NCBI GenBank assembly: GCA_040390025.1
Contig: JAZJZD010000004.1
Span: forward strand, 124,001 to 188,000
Length of the DNA: 64,000 nucleotides
DNA from: JAVHYG01 sp040390025
GTDB lineage: Bacteria > Pseudomonadota > Gammaproteobacteria > Diplorickettsiales > Diplorickettsiaceae
Direction: 5' to 3'
Shown here: piece by piece, positions 37,231-45,864 of the stretch
Layout: every line of letters starts with the position of its first letter
How positions within the stretch are numbered: position 1 is the stretch's first letter
Program-made: the position numbers and the translations under genes
The notes under the pieces: model-generated
Seen by the model: only the letters and a program-made list of their open reading frames with translations
The model's database searches: none
What the model was told of the DNA's origin: nothing

Positions 37231-37258
37231 AAAAAAGGAGATTTTATCTCCTTTTTTT
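37231..37258 (+). terminator. Rho-independent terminator after slyB-like gene
   Basis: A perfect 11-bp stem, AAAAAAGGAGA with TCTCCTTTTTT, encloses loop TTTTA and runs into a T tract. It lies 16 nt after the stop codon and just before ampG. Confidence 0.9.
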
Positions 37259-37274
37259 TGAGGAAACTTTATTA

Positions 37275-38519
37275 ATGTTAAATCATCTCAACAAACGGAA
37301 TCTTTTTGCCACCCTCTTGTTGGGATTTTCATCAGGTTTACCCCTTGCTTTAACAGCAAGCACTTTACAAGCTTGGTTTACTGTAACCGGTGCTAGCATT
37401 CTTGCAATTGGTAGCTTGGGTTTAATCGGCCAACCTTACGTTTATAAGTTTTTATGGGCACCTTTACTTGATCGCTGGATACCTCCTTTATTAGGACGCC
37501 GCCGTGGTTGGTTAATTATCACACAATTCGCTTTATTACTTGCCATTGCAGGTATGACCTTAGCGGACCCAAAAACAAGCCCTGCCTTACTCGTTAGTCT
37601 TGCCTTTCTCGTCGCTTTCCTCTCCGCTTCACAGGATATTGCTGTTGATGCCTACCGAACCGATGTTCTAAAGCCTAACGAAAGGGGGCTTGGAGCTACA
37701 CTGACGAGTTGGGGTTATAGAATAGCCATGCTGGTTTCCAGTGCGCTTGCACTGATATTAGCTGAATATCTAGGATGGCGTCCTATGTATTTGCTAATGG
37801 CCTGCCTAATGAGTATAGGACTTTTTGCAAGTTGGTTTGGCGAAGAACCTCCTCATCAACAAACTATACCTACCAGCCTTCATGCTGCAGTTGTTGAACC
37901 TTTCAAAGAATTTTTAAGCAGAAAATCAGCCTGGCTAATTTTACTTTTCATCGTCCTTTACAAACTAGGCGATGCGCTCAGTATTTCCTTAACAACACCT
38001 TTTTTAATTCGGGGATTAGGCTTTTCATTAACAACAGTGGCGTTTGTTAATAAAGGAATTGGCTTCGGTGCAACCATGCTAGGCCTTTTAGCGGGTGGTT
38101 TATTGTTGACGCGCATTCGCTTATTTCGTGCATTATTTTATTTTGGTATTTTACAGGCCGGCGCTATTTTAGCGTTATTACAACTTGCTTTAGTAGGCCA
38201 TAATTATAGGCTATTGGTAGGCGCTATTTTCATTGACAGCTTCTGCAATGCCATGGGCAGCATCGCGTTCCTCGCTTTTATTATGAGCTTATGTGACCAC
38301 CGCTACACAGCCACACAATTTGCTTTATTTTCAGCATTATCTAGTGTAGGACGTGTATTCATTGGCCCTCTTGCCGGCCTTATCGTAACCTACTTTAATT
38401 GGCCAATATTTTTTATATTATCCTTAGCTGCATGTTTCCCGGGTTTAGGTCTCTTGTGGTATCTACGTGGAAATTTAAATAATAATCATATGCCATCGAC
38501 TACAAATGAGGTTTCTTAA
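37275..38519 (+). CDS. ampG: AmpG-like muropeptide permease (MFS)
   Basis: AmpG imports 1,6-anhydromuropeptides from the periplasm for peptidoglycan recycling. The 414-residue protein has about twelve transmembrane helices. It carries the AmpG hallmarks: N-terminal GFSSGLPLALTASTLQAWF, GQPYVYKFLWAPLLDRW, GRRRGWLIITQ, and FLSASQDIAVDAYRTDVL. Length is shorter than E. coli AmpG (491), which has two extra helices, but many AmpG homologues have this size. It is placed between the slyB-like gene and convergent ridA. MltD in this window would generate its substrates. Confidence 0.88.
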   Translation: MLNHLNKRNLFATLLLGFSSGLPLALTASTLQAWFTVTGASILAIGSLGLIGQPYVYKFLWAPLLDRWIPPLLGRRRGWLIITQFALLLAIAGMTLADPKTSPALLVSLAFLVAFLSASQDIAVDAYRTDVLKPNERGLGATLTSWGYRIAMLVSSALALILAEYLGWRPMYLLMACLMSIGLFASWFGEEPPHQQTIPTSLHAAVVEPFKEFLSRKSAWLILLFIVLYKLGDALSISLTTPFLIRGLGFSLTTVAFVNKGIGFGATMLGLLAGGLLLTRIRLFRALFYFGILQAGAILALLQLALVGHNYRLLVGAIFIDSFCNAMGSIAFLAFIMSLCDHRYTATQFALFSALSSVGRVFIGPLAGLIVTYFNWPIFFILSLAACFPGLGLLWYLRGNLNNNHMPSTTNEVS

Positions 38520-38556
38520 ACTTCAAAGCCACGTAATCAAAGATTGCTACTTTACT

Positions 38557-38937
38557 CTATAGCACCATAGTTCCTTCTATCTCTATTTTAGCGCCTTTGG
38601 GTAACCCTGAAACCTCAATCGTACTTCTTGCTGGATAAGGCGATTTAAAATAATCTACCATCACGTTATTAACGACAGAGAAATTATCCAAGTCAGTTAG
38701 AAAAATCGTTAATTTTACACATTGATTTAAGTCGCCACCCGCAGCCTCGGCGACTGCTTTTAGATTATCAAAAACTTGTCTAGTTTGAGTTTCAATATTT
38801 CCTTCAAGCAAATCTCCCAGTAAATTTAAAGGAATTTGACCTGACAAATAAACCGTATTCCCCGCTTTAACCGCTTGGGAATAGGGCCCCAATGGAATAG
38901 GCGCTTTCTGAGTCTCAATAGCTTGCTTATTATTCAT
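38557..38937 (-). CDS. ridA: RidA family enamine/imine deaminase
   Basis: RidA hydrolyses reactive 2-aminoacrylate and related imines released by PLP enzymes. The 126-residue chain has the family motifs PLGPYSQAVKAGNTVYLSGQIP, CVKLTIFLTDLDNFSVVN, and YPARSTIEVSGLPKGAKIEIE, which includes the arginine that binds the substrate carboxylate and the terminal glutamate. It is a single gene convergent with ampG. Confidence 0.93.
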   Translation of the reverse strand: MNNKQAIETQKAPIPLGPYSQAVKAGNTVYLSGQIPLNLLGDLLEGNIETQTRQVFDNLKAVAEAAGGDLNQCVKLTIFLTDLDNFSVVNNVMVDYFKSPYPARSTIEVSGLPKGAKIEIEGTMVL

Positions 38938-39078
38938 TTAACACCTTAAAAAAATCAGTAATAATCCACGTGATTTTAACATAAACAAGCTGTGTTAAAG
39001 GAAAATTTTGGGTACCGCCCCCAAGGAAACGGGTCTGAAGAATATACGACCCAAAAGCTGGCCTTTAGTTGTAAATGA

Positions 39079-39105
39079 CTTGAATTTCAAAGCCTAACTC
39101 CCCAT
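39079..39105 (+). promoter_or_regulatory. Sigma-32 heat-shock promoter of groESL
   Basis: CTTGAA at 39079-39084 and CCCCATATA starting at 39100 are separated by 15 nt, close to the E. coli sigma-32 consensus (CTTGAAA, 11-15 nt spacer, CCCCATNT). Transcription would begin near 39115, giving a leader of about 115 nt before groES. Confidence 0.75.
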
Positions 39106-39230
39106 ATAAGGGATGTTGGTAATCAGTTACTTGTACTGTATACCCGATATTATTATGATTGGCCTTAATCTCAGAGGTTAGTCGTATATATCCTCATTGT
39201 GATAGTAATAATTCTTAAGGAGAAATATGC

Positions 39231-39548
39231 ATGAGTGAAACAATAGAAAAACCATTAGTTGAAATGATAACACCACTACAAGACCGTATTGTGGTTAAAC
39301 GTGCCGTTGAAGAAGAAAAAACAAGAGGGGGTATCGTTATACCTGATACAGCAAAAGAAAAACCTGTTAAAGGTACCGTTGTAGCAGTAGGTCCTGGAAA
39401 ACGGCTTGAGTCCGGTCAAATTCAGCCTATGTCAGTTAACGTAGGCCATGAAATATTGTTTGGTAAATATGCCGGCACCGAAGTCAAACTCGATACCAAT
39501 GAATATATTGTCATGCGCGAAGATGACGTCATAGCAATCATGAAATAA
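39231..39548 (+). CDS. groES: Co-chaperonin GroES
   Basis: GroES caps the GroEL folding chamber. Motifs TPLQDRIVVKRAVEEE, the mobile loop KTRGGIVIPDTAKEKPV and the terminal YIVMREDDVIAIM are intact. With the ATG at 39231 the protein has 105 residues, eleven more than usual at the N-terminus (MSETIEKPLVE). This start is supported by AAGGAG at 39217-39222; the internal Met12 at 39264 has no ribosome site. It is the first gene of a heat-shock groES-groEL operon. Confidence 0.95.
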   Translation: MSETIEKPLVEMITPLQDRIVVKRAVEEEKTRGGIVIPDTAKEKPVKGTVVAVGPGKRLESGQIQPMSVNVGHEILFGKYAGTEVKLDTNEYIVMREDDVIAIMK

Positions 39549-39584
39549 TCAATTTTAACCTTATTTTTCAGAGGAATTAATAAA

Positions 39585-41240
39585 ATGGCTGCAAAAGTTT
39601 TACAATTTGGTGTAGATGCCCGCACCTCTATTTTACGTGGCGTCGATATACTTGCAGAAGCTGTCAAAGTAACCTTAGGTCCTAAAGGTCGAAATGTTAT
39701 TTTAGACAAAAGCTTTGGTGCCCCTACGATTACTAAAGATGGTGTTTCTGTTGCAAAAGAAATTGAACTAAAAGACAAGTTTGAAAACATGGGCGCACAA
39801 ATGGTTAAAGAAGTGGCGTCTCATACATCGGATGAAGCCGGTGATGGTACTACTACGGCCACTGTATTAGCCCAATCTATTTTAAAAGAAGGGATGAAAG
39901 CAGTTGCAGCGGGTATGAACCCCATGGATCTTAAGCGAGGAATTGATACCGCTGTTTCTACTGTCGTAGACGCACTCAAAAAAATCTCAACAGAATGCCA
40001 TGATATTAAATCCATTACCCAAGTTGGTGCCGTATCTGCAAACAATGATGCAGCAATCGGTTCTATCATTGCCAAAGCGATGGAAAAAGTGGGTAAAGAA
40101 GGTGTTATCACTGTAGAAGATGGTTCAGGCCTTGAAAATGAACTCGACACTGTCGAAGGTATGCAATTCGATCGTGGCTACTTATCTCCTTACTTTATCA
40201 ACAATCAACAAAGCATGAGCTGTGAATTAGATAACCCTTATATCTTACTCGTAGATAAGAAGATTTCTAACATCCGTGAAATGCTAGCTATTCTTGAAGG
40301 CGTTGCCAAAGCAGGTCGTTCCTTATTAATTATTGCTGAAGATGTCGAAGGCGAAGCCTTAGCAACTTTAGTAGTTAATACTATCCGTGGAATTGTTAAG
40401 GTTTGTGCGGTTAAAGCGCCTGGTTTTGGCGACCGCCGTAAAGAGATGTTACAAGATATTGCTATTTTAACTAAAGCAAATGTTATTGCTGAAGAAGTAG
40501 GATTAAATCTTGAAAAAGCGACGCTAGAAGACTTAGGCTCTGCTAAACGCGTTACTATTACAAAAGACGCAACAACGATCATTGATGGTCAAGGTGAAAA
40601 AGATAATATCGAAGGTCGTATAGCAGAAATTAAAATCCAAATCGAAAAAACCAGTTCTGACTATGATCGTGAAAAATTACAAGAACGCCTAGCCAAATTA
40701 TCGGGTGGCGTTGCTGTTATCAAAGTTGGTGCGGCTACAGAAACTGAAATGAAAGAGAAGAAAGCACGTGTCGAAGATGCACTGCATGCAACCCGTGCGG
40801 CTGTGCAAGAAGGCGTCGTTCCTGGTGGTGGCGTTGCTTTAATACGAGCCTTAGGCGCTTTAAAAGATCTAAAAGCTAACAATGAAGATCAAAATAGAGG
40901 TATTCAAATCATCCGTGATGCGATGAAGGCACCTCTGGCTCAGATCGTCAAAAACGCTGGAGAATCCGCTGACGTCGTTATTGCTAAAGTACAGGAAGCC
41001 ACAGGTAACTATGGCTATAACGCTTCTACTGGCGAATACGGCGACATGATAGAAATGGGTATTTTAGATCCAACTAAAGTAACACGTACTGCATTACAAA
41101 ATGCCGCTTCTATTGCTAGTCTCATGATAACAACTGAGTGTATGGTTGCCGAACTTCCTAAGAAGGAAGAACAAGGCGCCGGTATGCCAGGTGGTATGGG
41201 CGGTATGGGAGGCATGGGTGGTATGGATGGAATGATGTAA
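39585..41240 (+). CDS. groEL: Chaperonin GroEL
   Basis: GroEL is the 60-kDa folding chaperonin. The 551-residue protein has the nucleotide-binding motif GDGTTTATVLAQ (with catalytic Asp), the apical domain with DRGYLSPYFINN, the hinge region VVPGGGVALIRAL and a GGM-repeat tail ending GMDGMM. AGAGGA precedes the ATG and a canonical terminator follows. In Coxiella and Legionella this protein is a dominant antigen and can be surface exposed. Confidence 0.98.
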   Translation: MAAKVLQFGVDARTSILRGVDILAEAVKVTLGPKGRNVILDKSFGAPTITKDGVSVAKEIELKDKFENMGAQMVKEVASHTSDEAGDGTTTATVLAQSILKEGMKAVAAGMNPMDLKRGIDTAVSTVVDALKKISTECHDIKSITQVGAVSANNDAAIGSIIAKAMEKVGKEGVITVEDGSGLENELDTVEGMQFDRGYLSPYFINNQQSMSCELDNPYILLVDKKISNIREMLAILEGVAKAGRSLLIIAEDVEGEALATLVVNTIRGIVKVCAVKAPGFGDRRKEMLQDIAILTKANVIAEEVGLNLEKATLEDLGSAKRVTITKDATTIIDGQGEKDNIEGRIAEIKIQIEKTSSDYDREKLQERLAKLSGGVAVIKVGAATETEMKEKKARVEDALHATRAAVQEGVVPGGGVALIRALGALKDLKANNEDQNRGIQIIRDAMKAPLAQIVKNAGESADVVIAKVQEATGNYGYNASTGEYGDMIEMGILDPTKVTRTALQNAASIASLMITTECMVAELPKKEEQGAGMPGGMGGMGGMGGMDGMM

Positions 41241-41264
41241 ACATTCTATTTAAGATTGCTCATA

Positions 41265-41294
41265 AAAAACCCCGCTTTATGCGGGGTTTTTTTA
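41265..41294 (+). terminator. Rho-independent terminator of groESL
   Basis: AAAAACCCCGC (41265-41275), loop TTTAT and GCGGGGTTTTTTT form a GC-rich hairpin with a T tract, 24 nt after the groEL stop. Confidence 0.95.
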
Positions 41295-41597
41295 TTGCAC
41301 ACTAAAATAACAATCTGTAAATCATTCCGTACTTCCAATCTCTAATCTATACCTTGTCGCTTCTTTTTTTCACTCTGTTATCCTACAATTTAATATGCCA
41401 CTCGCACTAGAAGCTGAGAACTTTTCAAATTCGGAGCGAGCGGTATCCCGATCACATCGGGGGCACCCCGCACCTATCTTTAGTAATTCGCCACAAAGTG
41501 AAATGCTAATTCAACAAATAGATGCGAGGTACGATGGGTATAAACGTCATTTTAGCAAATGAGATGGCAAAAACCGTTGCTATAGGAGAATTATTAT
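41295..41597. other. Intergenic region with family 2 repeat, before htpX
   Basis: This 303-bp spacer holds no gene. A single family 2 repeat lies at 41427-41461. The htpX ribosome site GGAG (about 41586) is at the right end. I looked for a second sigma-32 promoter before htpX and found none convincing. Confidence 0.45.
41427..41461 (+). repeat. Dispersed repeat family 2, isolated copy
   Basis: AAATTCGGAGCGAGCGGTAT followed by CCCGATCACA matches the reverse complement of 34038-34067 and shares the GAGCGGTAT core of the 33878-34101 cluster. Its right half forms a small hairpin, CCCGAT/ATCGGG at 41447-41461. Confidence 0.65.
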
Positions 41598-42512
41598 ATG
41601 TTTAAACGCGTACTCTTATTTATAGGAACTAATATTTTAGTCATTGCGACTATTTCTATCGTCACACATTTGCTTGGATTACATACCTATCTCACGGCAC
41701 ATGGCATCAACTATCAATCACTTGCTATTTTTTGTGCATTTTGGGGAACAGCCGGCGCGTTCATTTCTCTTTTGATGTCTAAATTCATCGCAAAAAAAAG
41801 TATGGGAGTCGAAGTAATAGATCCCAATGCAACACAAACTGAAGAACAAAGAAACATTCTAGATATCGTCCACGGTTTAGCTCGTAAAGCGGGTTTAACA
41901 ACCATGCCTGAAGTAGGTATCTATCAATCCCCTGAACTCAACGCCTTTGCCACAGGACCAACAAAAAAAAATTCGTTAGTAGCTGTTTCCAGTGGATTAT
42001 TGCAAAAAATGAACCGAGATGAAATCGAAGGTGTTTTAGGTCATGAAATCTCGCACGTTACGAATGGCGATATGGTCACCATGACATTACTGCAAGGTAT
42101 TATCAACGCATTTGCTCTTTTTTTATCGCGTATTGTTGCCTATGTCATTTCAATGGGCGCAGCGGGGCGTGATAATAATCAAGAATCGATTGCTGGACCA
42201 GGGCCGATGTTTTATATGTTAACTATGATGTTTGATGTATTGTTTACGTTACTCGGTAGCATCTTAGTCGCTACTTTTTCACGATATCGCGAATATCGTG
42301 CTGATAGAGGAGGCTCAAACTTAGCCGGGCGCAATAATATGATTGCTGCCTTACAAGCTTTACAACGCAATATGCAACCGGAAGATGCGCGTGCTCCTTC
42401 GTTAGCCACTTTAAAAATCTCCCATAAAAGTACCGGATTCCGTGCTTTATTTTCTAGTCATCCGCCACTTGAGTTACGCATCGCTCGCTTACAACAAGAA
42501 AATAAAGGTTAA
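41598..42512 (+). CDS. htpX: Heat-shock membrane protease HtpX
   Basis: HtpX is an inner-membrane M48 zinc metalloprotease that degrades misfolded membrane proteins with FtsH. The 304-residue chain has two N-terminal helices, the zinc motif HEISH at residues 149-153, a further hydrophobic pair (about 160-215) and the third ligand region EYRADRGGSNLAG. It lies directly downstream of groESL but is separated from it by a terminator, so it is probably transcribed separately. It has a recognisable GGAG ribosome site. Confidence 0.94.
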   Translation: MFKRVLLFIGTNILVIATISIVTHLLGLHTYLTAHGINYQSLAIFCAFWGTAGAFISLLMSKFIAKKSMGVEVIDPNATQTEEQRNILDIVHGLARKAGLTTMPEVGIYQSPELNAFATGPTKKNSLVAVSSGLLQKMNRDEIEGVLGHEISHVTNGDMVTMTLLQGIINAFALFLSRIVAYVISMGAAGRDNNQESIAGPGPMFYMLTMMFDVLFTLLGSILVATFSRYREYRADRGGSNLAGRNNMIAALQALQRNMQPEDARAPSLATLKISHKSTGFRALFSSHPPLELRIARLQQENKG

Positions 42513-42645
42513 TAAAGCCTATTTATTCACTATTTTATTTTCTAAGTTCGAAAATCCTGTGTTCAACTAATTATTGATAAAACTATCCTTTTTTTTATTC
42601 TTTGAATTAAACTTTAATTAAATCATAATTAAAAGGATATACATT

Positions 42646-43779
42646 ATGACCGAATTAATTCGCAAAATAAAAACTCTAATTTACAGCCTACCTCTCTTTC
42701 TTTTTAGTCTTCCCATCTATGCTCATTATGCTATTTATATTGATGCGGGAAGTAGTGGCTCTCGACTTTATCTATATCAATATGAAAACACCAAACCATT
42801 AGCCACAATTAATACCGTTTTTTCTAAAAAAGTTACTCCCGGCTTATCCAGCTTTCAAAATAGCCCAGAAAAAGCCAATATTTCAATGAAAGAATTACTC
42901 GATAGTGTCACTGGCTTACTAAAAAATATAAATTTACAAGCTATCCCCGTCAATATATTAAGTACTGGCGGCATGCGATTATTAACTATTGAGAACCAAA
43001 CTAAAATTTATACGTCTCTTAAAAACTTTATTAAAAAAAATTATCCTTTCACTATTGGAGAAATAAAAACTATTTCTGGAGAAAAAGAAGGACTTTTTGG
43101 ATGGCTAGCTGTCAACTACCTGACAGAAACCTTACAAAAGGGACAACCTACCTTTGGCAGCATTGATATGGGAAATGCCTCCACACAAATTACCTTTGTA
43201 ATAGAAGACCCTAATACGAAAAAAAATAACCCTTTCGCTGATCTAAAAATAAATAAAAAAGATTTTCATATAGTAAGTAAAAGCTTTCTAGGCCTTGGGC
43301 TTCGTGAAGCAAGAAAAACAATCGCTAGCTGTTACCCTAAAAACTATACAATAAACGAAAAACTTGCCGGTGATTTTAATTTTAAAAATTGCAGCGATTT
43401 ATATTTACAATTTATTGATAGCTATAAAATTAGTACAGAATTACACTTTCCTAAAAAAATGCAATTTATAGCTTATTCCGGTATCTACGGTCCCCTTCAT
43501 TTTTTTTCTACCGAAAGTAATCCAGAAAAACATACGATAGAAGACGCTATTCAAACTATATGTGACACGCCTTGGCATGAGTTTATGAAAACATATTCGC
43601 AGAAAAATACAACTTATCTGCCTTACTATTGCTCTGACGCAACTTATATTAGTAATTTACTTTTCGAAGGTTACCAATTATCCGGTCAACAACTACTAGT
43701 AACAAAAGAAATAAAAGGAAATAAAGTAGCGTGGACATTAGGCGCCTTACTTTATAATTTAGTCTCTGATACGCAGTAG
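42646..43779 (+). CDS. Secreted ecto-NTPDase (GDA1/CD39 apyrase family)
   Basis: This 377-residue protein belongs to a family rare in bacteria but typical of eukaryotic ecto-apyrases. These hydrolyse nucleoside tri- and diphosphates. A signal peptide (residues 1-26, ending PIYAHYA) predicts export. The apyrase conserved regions appear in order: ACR1 IDAGSSGSRLYLY (Asp33), ACR2 STGGMRLL (106), ACR3 SGEKEGLFGWLAVNYL with probable catalytic Glu148, ACR4 GSIDMGNASTQITF (Asp174), and a C-terminal ACR5-like part with GALLYNL. ACR4 normally reads DLGGASTQ, so Gly to Asn is unusual. The closest precedent is Legionella pneumophila Lpg1905, needed for full intracellular replication. AAAGGA precedes the ATG. 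It is monocistronic. Confidence 0.9.
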   Translation: MTELIRKIKTLIYSLPLFLFSLPIYAHYAIYIDAGSSGSRLYLYQYENTKPLATINTVFSKKVTPGLSSFQNSPEKANISMKELLDSVTGLLKNINLQAIPVNILSTGGMRLLTIENQTKIYTSLKNFIKKNYPFTIGEIKTISGEKEGLFGWLAVNYLTETLQKGQPTFGSIDMGNASTQITFVIEDPNTKKNNPFADLKINKKDFHIVSKSFLGLGLREARKTIASCYPKNYTINEKLAGDFNFKNCSDLYLQFIDSYKISTELHFPKKMQFIAYSGIYGPLHFFSTESNPEKHTIEDAIQTICDTPWHEFMKTYSQKNTTYLPYYCSDATYISNLLFEGYQLSGQQLLVTKEIKGNKVAWTLGALLYNLVSDTQ

Positions 43780-43788
43780 CTACACCAT

Positions 43789-43825
43789 GGCGTTTGAAGT
43801 TATAAATTTATAAACTTCAAACGCC
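43789..43825. terminator. Strong hairpin between convergent genes
   Basis: A perfect 13-bp stem, GGCGTTTGAAGTT with AACTTCAAACGCC, encloses an 11-nt AT loop. It lies 10 nt after the NTPDase stop and before the convergent fadJ end. No U tract follows on either strand, so it may act as a bidirectional transcription barrier or RNA-stabilising hairpin. Confidence 0.65.
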
Positions 43826-43908
43826 CTCCTTGGCAATGAAGATTTGTAAGGGAAAACCGTAATTCTTTCCTTATGTTACGGGTCACTGCGCTTAGCTGCC
43901 TTTAGTTT

Positions 43909-45864
43909 CTAAAAAGTCAATTTTTCTTTCTCTTGCGCATATTGCAACAATCCACCACGAAAAGGAGCAAAACCTGTACCAAAAACCATTCCGGCATCAA
44001 GCAAATCACTATCGGCAACCACTTTTTCTTGTAAACATTTTTTAGCCTCTTCTATCATCGGTTGAATTAAACAATCGATTAAATCATCCGGTACTTTGTA
44101 ATCATCTGGAATCTTTTCCTTAATAGGTTTTCCTTTCTTATAACGATAAAAACCTTGCCCTGTTTTTCGACCTAAGCGTTTATTGGCAACCATTTTTTCT
44201 AGGCCTTCTGGGAGCGGCAATTTTAAAGATTGACTTAAAATCTTTGCCACAGCCAAACAAATATCTAAACCCACCGTATCCGCTAATTCTAAAGGACCCA
44301 TTGGCATGCCAAAATCTAATGCCGCCTTATCAATTACTGCTGCCGGAATTCCCTTTTCTAATAACATTACCGCTTGCATTAGATAAGGCATTAATAACCG
44401 ATTGACTAAAAACCCAGGAGAACTTTTTACAGGTAAGGGCAGTCGCTTAATTTGGTGAACAAAAGCCAACGCTTTTTCTACCACATCAGGTGCACTTAAT
44501 GCAGATTGCACAACCTCTACTAATGGCATTTTTGCAACAGGATTAAAAAAATGCAATCCAATAAGACGTTCCGGCTGCTTTAATCCTTGTTGAATTTCTT
44601 CCAATACAATACTCGAAGTATTCGTTGCTAAAATTGCATCGGGTTTAATTTGTGTCTCCAATTGGCGAAACAAATTCTGCTTAGCAGTTAAATCTTCAAA
44701 CACGGCCTCAATAATCAAATCAGCACGACGGATACCATAGCCCGCCACATCAGGAAGAAGTCTATCCATCGCCATTTGAATAGCGCGTGGTCTCTTTAAT
44801 TTTTTTTTAAATAAAGCATGAGCACGCCCGATCGCAGGTGCTAAATATTTAGGCTCGCGATCTTGTAAGGTAACATAAAGACCTTGCAACGCACACCAAG
44901 CCGCAATATCGCCGCCCATCGTGCCTGCACCCACCACATGAATATGTTTAAATGAAGCTAAACTTTTTTTACCCAATTTATTTAAACGTTCTCGCAAAAA
45001 ATAGATATGAATTAAATGGCGTGCTGCAGGCGTCATTGCTAATTGACTTAACGACTCTGCCTCATGCAAAAATGCTTTATCAGATACACCATATTGTCGC
45101 CAATGTTCGAGCACCTGATAAGGAGCTGGATAATGCTCAGGGTTCACCTTAGCCTTTAAACGACGCTGAAAAAGGGCAGCAATTCCATTTCTTATCCAGG
45201 GAAGATTGCTCAAATCCCGCCAATTTAATCCAACCGATCGTTTCCCTAAATTTGCATAGTACAAAGCAGCGCGTTGTGCATGTCGTTCTGGAACCACACA
45301 ATCCACTAAACCTACCTTGCCTGCAGCTTGAGCGATAAGCATTCTTCCCGTTAAAATTAACTGCAGTGCACTAAAAGCACCCAGTAAACGGGGTAAACGA
45401 ATGGTTCCACCCCACCCAGGATGAATTCCTAATCTAACCTCAGGTAAACCTAAACACGTTTTTGGATCATCAATAGCAACACGATAACGACAAGCCAGTG
45501 CTAACTCCAAACCACCGCCTAAACAAAAACCTCTTATCAAAGCAACGGTAGAAATTTTTAATGCGGCCAATTGGTCAAAAACAAGTTGGCCTTGTCGAAT
45601 AAATTCAAATATCTCTTCTTCACCATTTAAGAAGCTAATTGTTTGAATATCAGCCCCGACAATAAAATCATTTGATTTATGGGAAGTAATAATCAATCCA
45701 TGAATCAATTTATCTTTTTCGATTATATTTAATAGCGACTTTAATTCTATTAATACATTTTTGTCGATGCTATTGACGCTATTTTTTTTTCCAAAAAAAA
45801 GCCAAACGATATTTCCTTGTCTCTCGAGTTGCCAATGTTGCGTCACATTTTCTATTTCCATCAT
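43909..45864 (-). CDS. fadJ: Fatty acid oxidation multienzyme, enoyl-CoA hydratase / 3-hydroxyacyl-CoA dehydrogenase
   Basis: This is the bifunctional alpha subunit of beta-oxidation. The N-terminal crotonase domain (about 1-190) has IVGADIQTISF, the oxyanion segment GFCLGGGLELALACRYRVA, and LPEVRLGIHPGWGGT. The dehydrogenase part starts near residue 290 with VVGAGTMGGDIAAWCALQG. It has ATNTSSI, GLHFFNPVAKMPLVEVV and a C-terminal DTVGLDICLAV. Length from 45864 is about 651. GGAGG lies directly before two adjacent ATGs at 45864 and 45861; the second is better spaced. An earlier in-frame start at 45924 would run inside the thiolase gene. It overlaps the thiolase stop, so the two are coupled. 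Confidence 0.92.
   Translation of the reverse strand: MMEIENVTQHWQLERQGNIVWLFFGKKNSVNSIDKNVLIELKSLLNIIEKDKLIHGLIITSHKSNDFIVGADIQTISFLNGEEEIFEFIRQGQLVFDQLAALKISTVALIRGFCLGGGLELALACRYRVAIDDPKTCLGLPEVRLGIHPGWGGTIRLPRLLGAFSALQLILTGRMLIAQAAGKVGLVDCVVPERHAQRAALYYANLGKRSVGLNWRDLSNLPWIRNGIAALFQRRLKAKVNPEHYPAPYQVLEHWRQYGVSDKAFLHEAESLSQLAMTPAARHLIHIYFLRERLNKLGKKSLASFKHIHVVGAGTMGGDIAAWCALQGLYVTLQDREPKYLAPAIGRAHALFKKKLKRPRAIQMAMDRLLPDVAGYGIRRADLIIEAVFEDLTAKQNLFRQLETQIKPDAILATNTSSIVLEEIQQGLKQPERLIGLHFFNPVAKMPLVEVVQSALSAPDVVEKALAFVHQIKRLPLPVKSSPGFLVNRLLMPYLMQAVMLLEKGIPAAVIDKAALDFGMPMGPLELADTVGLDICLAVAKILSQSLKLPLPEGLEKMVANKRLGRKTGQGFYRYKKGKPIKEKIPDDYKVPDDLIDCLIQPMIEEAKKCLQEKVVADSDLLDAGMVFGTGFAPFRGGLLQYAQEKEKLTF

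Noticed and set aside
33815..41470. CRISPR array from the repeated GAGCGGTAT units
   Set aside because: Spacing is irregular, orientations are mixed and there are only a few copies; no cas genes occur.
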